A stretch of 64,000 nt of DNA from Robiginitomaculum antarcticum DSM 21748 (GTDB lineage: Bacteria; Pseudomonadota; Alphaproteobacteria; Caulobacterales; Maricaulaceae). The notes beneath the pieces are model-generated. The model had not been told where the DNA came from. It did no database searches and was given only the letters and a program-made list of their open reading frames with translations. This document shows positions 37,031-47,111 of this stretch, one piece after another. Numbering within the stretch: position 1 is the first letter of the stretch; the number at the start of each line of letters is the position of its first letter. The position numbers were made by a program, and so were the translations under genes. Location: contig NZ_KB823012.1 of the NCBI RefSeq assembly GCF_000365025.1, forward strand, positions 434,001-498,000. The letters run 5' to 3'.

Positions 37031-37974
37031 ATTCGGTCCATGACAATATCCAAAAAATAGTTCTGAGAGTCCCGCAGGACTTTGATTATTTGAAACTGGG
37101 TGTTCCCAATAATGCTGTCGACAATATCTAAGTTATATTTGCGCGAAATTTCAGTGTGTATCCGTTCGCCCTTTGCAAAATTAAAGCTTTGATCCAAGGC
37201 CTCTATGCGGATGCATTGTTCGCGCAAACTCATAAGATAGCTCGCTGCGATGCCCGTTTTTTCCGAATATTCAGGCACATGCCGGAAGCTTGTTAAGTCA
37301 AATTCACCACCGAGCTCCCGGTTGATTCGGGCAAGAAGATTTATATTAAAGGCAGCGGTCACCCCGCCGGCATCGTTATAGGCCGGCAATATGATATCGG
37401 CGGATTTAATCTGGTCCACACCCAGTATCAACCGGTCCCCGGGTTTGAAGCAGTCAGACAACTCTTCCAAAAATATAGCTGACTTGTCGTCCGTGAGATT
37501 GCCAAGATTAGAGCCTAGATAGAGAACCACGCGGGGCGTTTCGGTTTCATATAGAATGTTCAACTGCTCAAAATAGTCACCAATTTTGGGCGCAATGTGC
37601 ATTTGCGGCAGATGCCGCAAGAGACGGGCTTCCAACTGCGTGAGAACATGTGAGGAAATGTCTACCGGAACATAGGTAAAGTCATACCCGGCGGCCAACA
37701 ACCCTTCGAGAAGATGCAGAGTTTTCTGTCCGTCTCCGGCTCCGAGTTCCACGAGTTCAAAATGCAGAGTTGGATTTTGTCCGAGCGCAGCAATCAGCTC
37801 ATGTGTTTGCTGCGTAAAAATTTCCATTTCCGCGCGTGTTAGATAGTATTCGGGCAGGTCCATAATTTTTATGAACAGTTTATCGCCAAGGGCGTCGTAA
37901 AAATATTTCGACGGCAATGTTTTCGGGGTGGCGCCAAGTCCGGCGGCCACATCATTTGCAAATTGACCGGACAT
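37027..37974 (-). CDS. egtD: L-histidine N-alpha-methyltransferase EgtD
   Basis: EgtD trimethylates histidine with S-adenosylmethionine to hercynine, the first step to ergothioneine. The 315-residue protein shows the family opening LPSKYFYDALGDKLF and DLPEYYLTRAEMEI, the SAM-binding LVELGAGDGQKT (~residue 76), and LYLGSNLGN (~residue 151) with the conserved asparagine region. Length matches EgtD. It directly follows egtB (ATG immediately next to its stop) and overlaps the racemase-like gene. Confidence 0.94.
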   Translation of the reverse strand: MSGQFANDVAAGLGATPKTLPSKYFYDALGDKLFIKIMDLPEYYLTRAEMEIFTQQTHELIAALGQNPTLHFELVELGAGDGQKTLHLLEGLLAAGYDFTYVPVDISSHVLTQLEARLLRHLPQMHIAPKIGDYFEQLNILYETETPRVVLYLGSNLGNLTDDKSAIFLEELSDCFKPGDRLILGVDQIKSADIILPAYNDAGGVTAAFNINLLARINRELGGEFDLTSFRHVPEYSEKTGIAASYLMSLREQCIRIEALDQSFNFAKGERIHTEISRKYNLDIVDSIIGNTQFQIIKVLRDSQNYFLDIVMDRI

Positions 37975-39246
37975 CTATCTTGCGAGTCGTAGCCCGGAGA
38001 ATTGCCACCGTTTGTCAGGATGAAAAAAGTTCCGATAACTTGCCCGAACATGATCTTTGGGTGTGACACAGGACCCACCCTTTAATACAATAACATTACT
38101 CATGAATTTGCCATTATACTCGCCAATGGTTCCGTCCTCGGGACGAAAGCCGGGATAGGGTACAAATGGGCTCGCGGTCCACTCCCAAACATCGCCAAAC
38201 AGTGCTGAAATCTCGTTCTTCCGGGTCGGTTGGGGCGCGGGACGCAAACGGCCGGATTCCAAAAAATTTCCCTGTACAAGTTTGTCTGTGGCGGCGAATT
38301 CCCATTCTGCTTCGGTCGGGAGTCTTGCTTTCGCAAAACACGCATAAGCGTCGGCTTCATAGTAAGAAATATGATGGACCGGCGCATCGGGATCGACGGG
38401 TTGCGCGCCGCGCAAGGTCTGGCTCCACCACGCTCCGTCTTGCTCAAACCAATAAAGCGGAGCGGTCCAACCGTTTGCCTGACAGGCCGCGAACCCATCT
38501 GAAAGCCAGTAAGCCGGGGTGTTATATCCGCCAGCGCTCATAAATGTCATCCATTCAGAATTGGTCACAGTTCTGCTGGCAAGTTCAAAGGGGTGGACAA
38601 TAACATCGTGAGACGGCGCTTCGCAGTCGAAATGGAAATCGGGCCCATCATAACCAAGTGGCATGACGCCTCCCTCAAACTTTACCCATGCATTGGATCC
38701 GGATAATGTGTCATATGCGAGCGGCTTAGCGTGACGATAAGCTGGGCGGAGCGGGTTTTGTGCAAAGAGGTGCAGGATATCAGTCAGGGCTAATTCCTGG
38801 TGCTGTTCCTCATGGGCTAAGCCTAATGGCAATAGATTCAAGGCCCGCTGATTTCCCGCAGTGATAAGCTCTTCCATATGCGATGTGACATGTTGTCTAT
38901 AATCTAATATGCGCTCCAGCGCTGGCCGAGTGAGCAGGCCCCGACTCCCTCTGTCGTGACGATCTCCAACACCGTCATAATAGGAATTAAAAAGGTAAGA
39001 AAATTCAGGGTCGAATCGCGCTGTTTCGCCGCGTTCAGGCGCGACGACAAATTCTTCAAAAAACCAACTTGTATGCGCCAGATGCCACTTCATGGGACTG
39101 GCATCAGGCATTGACTGTACGGTTGCATCCGCGTCGCTCAGACCCGCGGCTAATGTCTCGGTGGTCGCCCGAACGCCCTGAAACCGTTTAAGGGCCGCGG
39201 TGTTAGATTTCAGGACGGCAGATTCTGGGTTAGAGGTTGAAAGCAT
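37975..39246 (-). CDS. egtB: Ergothioneine biosynthesis sulfoxide synthase EgtB
   Basis: EgtB is the non-heme iron enzyme that joins hercynine to a thiol donor using oxygen. The 423-residue protein has an N-terminal DinB-like domain with iron ligands in [15 protein letters not shown] (~residue 51) and HEEQHQEL (the HxxxH region, ~residue 145), and a C-terminal FGE-sulfatase domain ([30 protein letters not shown]). It heads the egtB-egtD operon. No egtA, egtC or egtE is adjacent, so a thiol donor other than gamma-glutamylcysteine, or unlinked genes, is likely. Confidence 0.94.
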   Translation of the reverse strand: MLSTSNPESAVLKSNTAALKRFQGVRATTETLAAGLSDADATVQSMPDASPMKWHLAHTSWFFEEFVVAPERGETARFDPEFSYLFNSYYDGVGDRHDRGSRGLLTRPALERILDYRQHVTSHMEELITAGNQRALNLLPLGLAHEEQHQELALTDILHLFAQNPLRPAYRHAKPLAYDTLSGSNAWVKFEGGVMPLGYDGPDFHFDCEAPSHDVIVHPFELASRTVTNSEWMTFMSAGGYNTPAYWLSDGFAACQANGWTAPLYWFEQDGAWWSQTLRGAQPVDPDAPVHHISYYEADAYACFAKARLPTEAEWEFAATDKLVQGNFLESGRLRPAPQPTRKNEISALFGDVWEWTASPFVPYPGFRPEDGTIGEYNGKFMSNVIVLKGGSCVTPKDHVRASYRNFFHPDKRWQFSGLRLAR

Positions 39247-39382
39247 GAATTGTCCTTTTAAGTCTCTCCTACACTAACATCCGTGCCTCTGGTAAGTTCC
39301 TTGTGAATTCTAAGCCGGTTTGAAATAGCGTCCTATATCAATGTCTGTTTACACACGCGTTCGAAAACCTTACAATTTACTT

Positions 39383-40111
39383 ATGCCAAATTTACCGAAT
39401 TACTCCGCGTTAAAGGCTGTTATTCTCAACTGTTCCTTGAAGCGGGATGCCAAGCAATCGCACACACAATTGCTTTTAAATGCCGTAACCAGCTTAATGC
39501 AAATAGCCAAAGTGGACGTTTCAACGCTACATATGGCGGATCATAATGTGCCGCCCGGCGTATATCCCGATATGACTGATCACGGATATGAGGCGGATGA
39601 ATGGCCCGATCTTTGGAAAATAATCAAGGCGGCAGATATTCTCATTATCGGCACGCCGATCTGGTTAGGGGTAGAGAGTTCGATATGCCGGATTGCCATT
39701 TAACGTCTCTATGCCATGAGCGGCAAATTGAATGCCAAGGGCCAAAGCATTTTTTACGGAAAAGTCGGGGGCGCTGTCGTGACGGGTAATGAAGACGGTG
39801 TGAAACATTGCGGTATGAGCCTGCTCTATTCAATGCAACATTTGGGTTATGTCATACCGCCACAAGCGGATTGCGGCTGGATCGGAGAAATCGGCCCCGG
39901 GCCTTCATTTGGCGATGATGTTGACGGGCAACCCGCAGGATATGACAGTGAGTTTACGCAACGCAATACGACTATCATGACGTGGAATTTGATGCATATG
40001 GCTCACGCGCTCAAGTCACAGGGCGGTATTCCCGCTTATGGCAATGACCGTAATGCCTGGAAGGACGGCGAGCGTTTCGGATTTAAATTTCCGGACCAGG
40101 GCTTGGATTAG
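39383..40111 (+). pseudogene. Flavodoxin-family NAD(P)H oxidoreductase interrupted by an in-frame stop
   Basis: The reading frame encodes a flavodoxin-fold FMN reductase: KAVILNCSLKRD (FMN phosphate loop), then ADILIIGTPIWLG, and later YGKVGGAVVTGNEDG and SFGDDVDGQPAG. A TAA at 39701-39703 falls between CRIAI and RLYAMSG in the same frame; relatives have glutamate or aspartate there (IERLYAMSG), so one G-to-T change (GAA to TAA) explains it. Both halves are otherwise well conserved, implying a recent nonsense mutation, a sequencing error, or readthrough. The start is taken at ATG 39383; 39341 is also open. Confidence 0.82.
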
Positions 40112-40512
40112 CTCTATGGATCTTGAACAACCAAAATGTACTGAGCCGAGGCTCAGTTGCGGCTACGATTAACCCATATCATTGCCAATGGGCTGACGTC
40201 TGTTTTGGGGAGTGGCTGTGTGAGATGAAGATGAACACTCAAATGCAATAAGCAGCGCAAAACGCTGGGTTTCTCCTAAACCTCCCCCGACTTTATAATT
40301 ATAAGGCTTGAGTAGTGCAGCATCACTGCATCGCGTCTCGGTAAAAGCGGAGCTCCGAAATCGCCTCCAGAGACATTTTCCTGAAATAGCGTATTACCGG
40401 CCCATCAGAGACGTATCTTACAGACGGTTTGTCATCTGTATCCGGCTAAGTCTTCGTTAGCAGCGTGTTCTTTATGAGTGATATGAGTGGGTCATGTTGT
40501 GCCAGAAGGTAA
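40112..40512. other. Gene-free stretch before tRNA-Ser
   Basis: These 401 bases contain no credible gene. A perfect hairpin ACTGAGCC-GA-GGCTCAGT occurs at 40140-40157, 28 bases after the reductase frame, but without a T-run. Nothing else recognisable was seen. Confidence 0.5.
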
Positions 40513-40603
40513 TGGCGGAGACGAAGGGATTCGAACCCTCGATACCCTTTTGAGGTATACTCCCTTAGCAGGGGAGCGCCTTCGACCACTCGGCCACGTC
40601 TCC
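40513..40603 (-). tRNA. tRNA-Ser (anticodon GCT)
   Basis: The minus strand folds as a class II tRNA: acceptor GGAGACG pairs with CGTCTCC, the D arm is TGGCCGAGTGG, and the anticodon stem CTCCC/GGGAG encloses CTGCTAA (anticodon GCT, reading AGC/AGT serine codons). It has a long variable arm (TATACC-TCAAAA-GGGTAT) and the T arm GAGGG-TTCGAAT-CCCTT. Discriminator G and a genomically encoded CCA follow. Confidence 0.97.
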
Positions 40604-40693
40604 GCTGGCGGGTCTATGGGATTGATACCGTTGGGGCAAGCTGTCTTTTCGGTTAATCTGTATAAAGACGGGCTGTCTTCGCCCGACCTCCGA

Positions 40694-42583
40694 TTACTGA
40701 ATGCCGAACTGCATTTCAGATAAACGGGCATAAAGGCCGCCGGTTTTGGCGAGGCTGTCATGCGTGCCGGTTTCGACAATTCGCCCTTGGTCTAATACGA
40801 TAATTCGGTCGGCCTTACGGACGGTGGACAGGCGGTGGGCAATCACCAATGTGGTTTTGGATTTGGACAGATTTTCAAATGCCGACTGCACCGCGATTTC
40901 GCTTTCGCTATCCAGCGCGCTGGTCGCCTCGTCAAGCAGCAGGACGGGCGCGTCACGCAATATGGCGCGGGCAATGGCAATGCGTTGCCGCTGCCCGCCT
41001 GACAGAGACGCGGCAGCTTCACCTAAATCCGTGTTGTACCCTTGTGGAAGCGCGGAAATAAAATCATGAGCAAAGGCAGATTTTGCCGCCGCTATCACGT
41101 CGTCGTCGCTCGCGCCGTCGCGGCCATATCGAATATTTTCCATGGCCGTGCCGGAAAAGAGCGGCGTATTTTGCTGCACGATAGAAAATTGCCGCCGCAA
41201 ATTCTCGGGCGCAAGCGCGCGAACGTCATGACCGTCAATTTTTACGGCTCCGCTGTTTACATCGTAAAACCTCAAAAGGAGCTGAAAAACCGTTGTCTTG
41301 CCTGCCCCTGACGGGCCGACCAGTGCAATGGTCTCGCCGGGCTTAATATCAAATCCCACGCCATGAAGCGCCTGTTGCTCAGGGCGTGTAGGATATGAAA
41401 AACTGACATCATCGAAACGGATTTCCCCGCGCGCCACGCCGATCACTTCGGGTTTCTCAGGCGCTATAATATCTGATGTTTCAGATAATAGTTCCATGAT
41501 TCGTTCTGTCGCGCCGGCGGCGCGTAGAAAATCGGTATATGTATTGGTGAGGAACCCGACGCCCGAGACAGCAGCAAATGCGTAATAGGAAAAGCCGACA
41601 ATGTCGCCGCCCGATAAGTCTCCGGTTTGAACGAGTTCGGCGCCATACCAGAACACACCGACCATGCCGGCCATTCCAAACCCGAATAGGACGAAGGTCA
41701 TGACGCTACGCACCAGAATACGGCTGCGGTGGGCATCAAATGTGGCCTCTGTGGCACGGCCAAAATCTTCGCGCTCTTTGACCTCGCGCGTAAAGGCCTG
41801 AACGGTCTGGATGGCTCCAAGGCTCTCGCCGGCACGAACTGAAGCCGTTGCAAGGTTGTCTTGCGAGCTTCTGGACAGCCGCTGAACACGTCTTCCGAAA
41901 ACAATTCCAATCAGAATTAAGAACGGGCCAATGGAAATTACCATTAAGGTTAGCTTCCAGCTTATAAAAAACATAAGAACCAGCGCGCCGATTGATGTTA
42001 CAATTGTGCGCAATGCAAAGCTGATCGAACTTCCGATAACGGTTTCGATCAGCATTGTATCTGTTGTGAGACGTGACTGAACTTCTCCGGTGTGAACGCG
42101 CTCAAAAAACGATGTCGAAAGTGTGGTCAGATGGTTGTAAACCGCTTTGCGTAAGTCTGCGATGACGCGCTGTCCCAATACGGACACATAATAGAAACGG
42201 AGCGCAGAGAAGACAGCGGTAAAGAAGGCGACCGCTATACCGAGTTTGAAATATGAGCCCATATTTGCGGCATTACCCAGAGCGAACCTTTCGCATTCAG
42301 CGGGCAGCTCGCCGCTTCCTCCGAAACCGCAATCCACAATGAGCTTCATGGCCCAACCAATAGACAGGCTCAGCATGGCTGCGAGCACCATGAAAATCAA
42401 GAAAAGCGCGATTGTGCCAGGATAGTTCAGGACGAACGGCATGATGCGGCGCAACGGTTTGACGGATTTCGCGCGGCTGCGAGCCTGTTTATCCTGCTCT
42501 AGCTCGGCAGCAAAAGTCGACGCACGGCGCACACTTTCAGGAGGAGTCAAAGACGGTGATGAGTTAGGGGCAGTCTGAGCCAA
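40694..42583 (-). CDS. ABC exporter, fused permease and ATPase (MsbA/ABCB type)
   Basis: The 629-residue half-transporter has a six-helix membrane domain (residues ~45-330) and a C-terminal ATPase with Walker A GPSGAGKT, Q-loop IVQQNTPLF, signature LSGGQRQRIAIARAIL, Walker B VLLLDEATSALDS and H-loop IAHRLSTVR. It should act as a homodimer exporting a lipid or hydrophobic compound. It is divergent from a TonB receptor and follows the tRNA gene; neither suggests the substrate. Confidence 0.93.
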   Translation of the reverse strand: MAQTAPNSSPSLTPPESVRRASTFAAELEQDKQARSRAKSVKPLRRIMPFVLNYPGTIALFLIFMVLAAMLSLSIGWAMKLIVDCGFGGSGELPAECERFALGNAANMGSYFKLGIAVAFFTAVFSALRFYYVSVLGQRVIADLRKAVYNHLTTLSTSFFERVHTGEVQSRLTTDTMLIETVIGSSISFALRTIVTSIGALVLMFFISWKLTLMVISIGPFLILIGIVFGRRVQRLSRSSQDNLATASVRAGESLGAIQTVQAFTREVKEREDFGRATEATFDAHRSRILVRSVMTFVLFGFGMAGMVGVFWYGAELVQTGDLSGGDIVGFSYYAFAAVSGVGFLTNTYTDFLRAAGATERIMELLSETSDIIAPEKPEVIGVARGEIRFDDVSFSYPTRPEQQALHGVGFDIKPGETIALVGPSGAGKTTVFQLLLRFYDVNSGAVKIDGHDVRALAPENLRRQFSIVQQNTPLFSGTAMENIRYGRDGASDDDVIAAAKSAFAHDFISALPQGYNTDLGEAAASLSGGQRQRIAIARAILRDAPVLLLDEATSALDSESEIAVQSAFENLSKSKTTLVIAHRLSTVRKADRIIVLDQGRIVETGTHDSLAKTGGLYARLSEMQFGIQ

Positions 42584-42772
42584 TGAAATCTCCTGAATAT
42601 GGCGGGCGGCTTACCACAAAGACAATTGAGTCGGCTGTGACATAAACGTCACAGCCATATGCAAATCAGTGCATATGACCGTTGAATGCCTTGCCATTTT
42701 AGCGCTGGCATATGATGAAGCCGCATAAAAATAATAATGTCTACACACATAGCAAACACATGAGGGACGACA

Positions 42773-45079
42773 ATGACTATTTCTAAATCCTTGAAGCTCG
42801 GCGTATCCACGATGGTTCTCGCTTCCGGACTGTTCGGTGCATCGGCCCACGCGCAAAGCGCGGCCGAAATCATCACGGATGAAATTTTCGTAACCGGTAC
42901 AAAAAAGCAGAACGCTGAAAATGTTCAGGACGTTCCGATTGCGATGACGGCCTATAATACAGAGACGCTCGAGGCGCGCAAAGTGCGTACGCTCGAAGAT
43001 TTGTCATTTTCTGCGCCTAATGTGTCACTGGATGATATCGGTACATCGCGCGGCACAGCGAACTTCGCTATTCGCGGCCTTGGCGTGAACTCTTCTATCC
43101 CGTCTATTGATCCGGCCGTTGGCGTCTTTATCGACGGTGTTTATCAAGGCCTGAATTCCGGCTCCGTTTTTGATCTTTTTGATTTGGACAGTGTTGAAGT
43201 AATGCGCGGACCGCAGGGAATTTTGTTTGGCCGTAACACGACGGGCGGTGCGGTGCTTATCAACACGGGCAATCCGACGGATACATTTCAGTACAAAGCG
43301 CGCTTCGCAATAGATGGCCCCGTCGATGATAACCGCGGCGGCATCAACACATATGCCCAAGGCGTGGTCTCCGGCCCGCTCGTCGACGGCGTTCTGAACG
43401 GTAAACTCGGCGTTTATTACAACAATGATGACGGCTATTTCAAAAATCTAGCCAATAACAGCAACCATGGCGAAGCACAGCTCTATGTCGTACGCGGCGC
43501 GCTGGAATGGATGCCAACTGACGAATTCTCATTACTAGGTAAAATAAGCTATTCAGAAGGTAAGGGCGACGGTCCGTCAGCCACAAATCGCGGCCGTTTC
43601 TCTCGTGACAGCTTTGATTTCGCGATAGATAATGAAGGCTTTTACGATAATGAGCAGACACAATTTAGTCTAAAGGCTGACTATGATGTGGCATTTGGTG
43701 ACGGCACAATTACCAATATCTTCGGCTATATTGACGGTAGCGCCGAAACAGACGCTGACATTGATGCGGCTCCGGCATTCCTGTTTCATTCGCAGACAGA
43801 ACTGACAACTGAGCAAATCTCAAATGAGCTGCGTTATGCGGGTACATTTGGGAAAGCCGAAGTGACGACGGGTCTGTTCTATTTTAACAATGATGTTGCT
43901 TATACCGAAGTTCGGATGCTTCCTCCGCTGTCGCCCCTGACATTTTATGGCGGCGGCGCGCAGGATCACACCGTTCTGGGCCTATTTGGTCAAATTGATT
44001 ATTCCTTTAACGACAACTTTGTCGGAATTTTAGGTCTGCGCTATTCCAAAGAAGATAAGGATGCGGCGATTACATATGTGCGTCCGCGCAATGCATGTTC
44101 TGTCGTTGATGGCTCATGCCCGACCACCGGCAATAACGCTTTATTGGCGGCCATAACCGGCGGTCTGTTGCAAGAGCCGAACGGTTTTACAGACAGCAAT
44201 GAGTGGGAAAACTTCTCCCCGAAAGTCGGGTTCCAGTATTTCACAAATGCCGGCAATCAGATCTACGGTAACTACACAAAAGGCTTCCGTTCAGGCGGTT
44301 ATAACTTCCGTATAACAGATGTTCCACTTTTCCTTGGCCAGCTTGCTGCGTCAGGTGAGCCGTCATTCGATGAAGAAGAGGTCGATGCTTTTGAACTCGG
44401 CTTTAAATATCGTCGGGATGACCGCAAATTGACTTTGAACGGCGCGATCTTCACAAATAAAATTTCAGATATGCAGCGGGAAGTGAATTTGGCCTCGCCA
44501 GGCGCCGGTGTGTCGCAATTTATTATCAATACAGCTGACGCTGATATTTACGGTGCGGAGCTGGATGGCCAGATCGTATTATTACCGAACTTGATTGCTT
44601 CCGCCAATGTCGGTTTAATTAGCGCAAGCTATACGGATGTGCGTTTCGATATATCAGGCGATGCTGCTGTCGATAGTATAGACTTGGGGCTGGAATTGCC
44701 TCGCGTCCCTAAATCGACATATGGCTTCGGGATTATTCATTCATTGGATATGAACACTGCCGGGACGCTTAATACACGCGTTAACTTCCAACACCGTGAT
44801 AAAATTGCTTACACGGACAATAATTTTGGCTGGATTCAGTCTGCGAATATGCTGTCCGCTAATGTTGGGTGGGATACGCCGGTTGAGGGCGTAAGCTTAT
44901 CACTTTACGGCAACAATCTTCTGGACGAAGTACAGGTCGGCGGCGATACGCAGCTTCCGTTCCCCGGACCGCTTAGTACTGGCGTTGATCGTCCCTTTGC
45001 CGATCGTCCGGCACTGACGACATTCAGCCCGCTGAAAAAGGGTCGTGTTGTCGGTATTGAGTTGATAATCAAAGGCTAA
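42773..45079 (+). CDS. TonB-dependent outer-membrane receptor
   Basis: The 768-residue receptor has a signal peptide ending SAHAQ (~residue 28), a plug with DEIFVTGTKKQ, NVQDVPIAMTAY and VEVMRGPQGILFGRNTTGGAVLINT, and a barrel ending GRVVGIELIIKG. It is closest in style to the DVPIA/DVPIS receptors, as at 1727-4003, but differs from it throughout. It stands alone between an ABC exporter and a small membrane protein and is followed by a good terminator, so it is probably monocistronic. Substrate unknown. Confidence 0.93.
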   Translation: MTISKSLKLGVSTMVLASGLFGASAHAQSAAEIITDEIFVTGTKKQNAENVQDVPIAMTAYNTETLEARKVRTLEDLSFSAPNVSLDDIGTSRGTANFAIRGLGVNSSIPSIDPAVGVFIDGVYQGLNSGSVFDLFDLDSVEVMRGPQGILFGRNTTGGAVLINTGNPTDTFQYKARFAIDGPVDDNRGGINTYAQGVVSGPLVDGVLNGKLGVYYNNDDGYFKNLANNSNHGEAQLYVVRGALEWMPTDEFSLLGKISYSEGKGDGPSATNRGRFSRDSFDFAIDNEGFYDNEQTQFSLKADYDVAFGDGTITNIFGYIDGSAETDADIDAAPAFLFHSQTELTTEQISNELRYAGTFGKAEVTTGLFYFNNDVAYTEVRMLPPLSPLTFYGGGAQDHTVLGLFGQIDYSFNDNFVGILGLRYSKEDKDAAITYVRPRNACSVVDGSCPTTGNNALLAAITGGLLQEPNGFTDSNEWENFSPKVGFQYFTNAGNQIYGNYTKGFRSGGYNFRITDVPLFLGQLAASGEPSFDEEEVDAFELGFKYRRDDRKLTLNGAIFTNKISDMQREVNLASPGAGVSQFIINTADADIYGAELDGQIVLLPNLIASANVGLISASYTDVRFDISGDAAVDSIDLGLELPRVPKSTYGFGIIHSLDMNTAGTLNTRVNFQHRDKIAYTDNNFGWIQSANMLSANVGWDTPVEGVSLSLYGNNLLDEVQVGGDTQLPFPGPLSTGVDRPFADRPALTTFSPLKKGRVVGIELIIKG

Positions 45080-45101
45080 TCGTGTTCAAATATAGAGTAA
45101 A

Positions 45102-45128
45102 AAGGCGGCTTACGGGCCGCCTTTTTTG
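45102..45128 (+). terminator. Rho-independent terminator after the TonB receptor
   Basis: AAGGCGGC (45102-45109) pairs with GCCGCCTT (45116-45123) over a six-base loop, followed by a T-run to 45128. It lies 22 bases after the receptor stop and could also serve the convergent gene at 45131 via its A-run. Confidence 0.9.
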
Positions 45129-45130
45129 TT

Positions 45131-45634
45131 TCAGGCCCGCTTAAATGTGCAAGGGGCAGCCAACATGGCCGGCGCGCGGTTCATTGGTACAATTTCAAAC
45201 GCGGGCTCTAGTTCCGGATCATAAGAAATAGTGACATGAATGGACTGGCTTTCTACGCTGCCGCGCCGCGCCGCCGTTTTACGCCTCCCATTATAAATAC
45301 GGGTCGGAGCATCCGTTAAAGTCGCGCTGCAAGACACAACGTCGCCAACATTTTGCGAGTTCTCACCAAGCGTCGATACCGAAACGGCATATTCGCCAAG
45401 CTGGCCTGTGCTGACGACAGCAAAGGCTGAATTTGACGACACCAGATATTCGGCCATGCCCGGCTGCGTGGAAATGGGGCTAACGATGACGGTTTGTTTG
45501 GCGTCTAGAATTATCCGCTCGGACAGATTGGCCATAGCGGGGAAGGCGGCAATGGTGCCGACAATTTCTATGGCAAGCCAGCCGCCAAGGATTGCATAAC
45601 GGTTTTTGGAAATAAATTTCAGAGGCTTAGACAT
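45131..45634 (-). CDS. Membrane-anchored hypothetical protein
   Basis: I do not recognise this 167-residue protein. It has a short basic N-terminus (MSKPLKFISKNRY), one hydrophobic segment (~residues 14-36) and a predicted extracytoplasmic beta-rich domain with serine/valine-rich stretches, two cysteines and a basic RRKTAARR patch. I chose ATG 45634, preceded by AGG, over the longer frame to 45697, which would put odd cysteine-rich residues in front. It is divergent from queC and convergent with the TonB receptor. Confidence 0.6.
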   Translation of the reverse strand: MSKPLKFISKNRYAILGGWLAIEIVGTIAAFPAMANLSERIILDAKQTVIVSPISTQPGMAEYLVSSNSAFAVVSTGQLGEYAVSVSTLGENSQNVGDVVSCSATLTDAPTRIYNGRRKTAARRGSVESQSIHVTISYDPELEPAFEIVPMNRAPAMLAAPCTFKRA

Positions 45635-45744
45635 AGCGGACCTGTGTGCAAGGACGTAACAATACTGCGATTCATTACAATTGCTGTGCCAACACACGCG
45701 GGCCGGCGTTGCAGAGCGCCGTGGCGGGCTTTATAGGAGCGTCC

Positions 45745-46446
45745 ATGAACGAGACGAGCAAAGCCCTGATTTTATTCTCCGGCGGACAGGACAGCGCGAC
45801 CTGTCTGGCTTGGGCGCTGGAGCGTTATGACCATATCGAGACAGTCGGTTTTGATTATGACCAACGCCACACTATTGAAATGCAGTGCCGCATGGAGGTC
45901 CTTGCTGCGTTCAAGTCCGAGTTTGCTGAATGGGCTGACAAAATCGGACAGGATCATGTTGTCGATCTCTCCGCTTTGGGTGCGATCAGCGAAACGTCGC
46001 TGACCCGCGAGCAGGAAATCACGCTTAGCGCCGAAGGCCTGCCCAGCACATTTGTGCCGGGACGTAACCTGATCTTTCTCAATTTTGCGGCGGCTATTGG
46101 CTACAGGCGCGGTATATATAATTTAGTTGCAGGGATGTGTGAGGCTGACTTTTCGGGGTATCCTGATTGCCGAAAAGACACGTTGGACGCCCAGATGCAG
46201 GCGATTAGTTTGGGGATGGATAAGCCTTACACGCTCGAAACGCCACTTATGAGCATCAGCAAGGCAGGGGCGTGGTCACTGGCTAAGGATATGGGCGGGG
46301 CGCCTTTGGTCGAGCTGATCCGTGTGCGTACCCATAGCTGTTACAGGGGAGAGCATGATATTCTTCACGCATGGGGATATGGCTGCGATAATTGTCCCGC
46401 TTGCGATTTACGCGCGAAAGGCTGGCGGGCTTATGTCGCAAAATAG
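45745..46446 (+). CDS. queC: 7-cyano-7-deazaguanine synthase QueC
   Basis: QueC converts 7-carboxy-7-deazaguanine to preQ0 with ATP and ammonia in the queuosine pathway. From ATG 45745 (AGGAG upstream) the 233-residue protein has the PP-loop [16 protein letters not shown] and ends in the zinc-binding cysteines of CYRGEHD...[11 protein letters not shown]. The longer upstream frame (from 45646) adds unrelated residues. The gene overlaps queE by 14 bases. Confidence 0.95.
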   Translation: MNETSKALILFSGGQDSATCLAWALERYDHIETVGFDYDQRHTIEMQCRMEVLAAFKSEFAEWADKIGQDHVVDLSALGAISETSLTREQEITLSAEGLPSTFVPGRNLIFLNFAAAIGYRRGIYNLVAGMCEADFSGYPDCRKDTLDAQMQAISLGMDKPYTLETPLMSISKAGAWSLAKDMGGAPLVELIRVRTHSCYRGEHDILHAWGYGCDNCPACDLRAKGWRAYVAK

Positions 46447-47101
46447 TACGAGGATTTATAGCGTCAAAGAAACCTATCTCACGGTGCAGGGCGAGGGCGC
46501 GCAAACGGGACGTCCGGCCGTGTTTTTGCGCTTTGCCGGATGTAACCTGTGGTCGGGTCGTGAAAAAGACCGGGCCACTGCCGTCTGCAAGTTCTGTGAC
46601 ACGCAATTTGTCGGTACAGACGGGCCGGGCGGCGGTCAGTTCAAAACGCCGGACGCTTTGGCAGAACATGTTATGTCTTTCTGGCCGAAAACCCCAGGCG
46701 GAGAGCCATGGGTGGTCTGCACTGGCGGCGAGCCGCTCTTACAACTGGGCGCCCCGCTCATTGCGGCGCTTCATAAGGTCGGTCTGAAAATCGCAGTGGA
46801 GAGCAACGGAACCATCGCTGCGCCGGAGGGCATTGATTGGTTGACCGTATCGCCCAAAGCTAGTGCCCCGCTGGTTCAAAAATCCGGTGATGAACTCAAA
46901 TTGGTGTTTCCGCAGGTCGAAAACCATCCCGAAGATTTTACCGATTTGGACTTTAAAAACTTTTATCTACAGCCGCGCGATGACAGCTTGACCGATTCAT
47001 CAAAAAACGCGGCCCATGCACAGGCCGCGTTTGAATATTGTTTGAGACATCCTCAATGGAAACTTTCCGTGCAGACGCATAAATTTATCGGTGTGCCTTA
47101 A
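46433..47101 (+). CDS. queE: 7-carboxy-7-deazaguanine synthase QueE
   Basis: QueE is a radical SAM enzyme that makes 7-carboxy-7-deazaguanine from 6-carboxytetrahydropterin. From ATG 46433 the 222-residue protein has [24 protein letters not shown] and an expanded cluster motif with CX14CX2C (cysteine in GCNLW, then CKFC), known from Burkholderia-type QueE instead of the usual CX3CX2C. The SAM-contact motif CTGGEPLLQ follows. Coupling to queC by overlap confirms the pathway. Confidence 0.95.
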   Translation: MSQNSTRIYSVKETYLTVQGEGAQTGRPAVFLRFAGCNLWSGREKDRATAVCKFCDTQFVGTDGPGGGQFKTPDALAEHVMSFWPKTPGGEPWVVCTGGEPLLQLGAPLIAALHKVGLKIAVESNGTIAAPEGIDWLTVSPKASAPLVQKSGDELKLVFPQVENHPEDFTDLDFKNFYLQPRDDSLTDSSKNAAHAQAAFEYCLRHPQWKLSVQTHKFIGVP

Positions 47102-47111
47102 GGCGCGCGAT

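Noticed and set aside
40140-40157. Terminator after the interrupted reductase gene
   Set aside because: The hairpin is perfect, but no T-run follows, so intrinsic termination is not supported.
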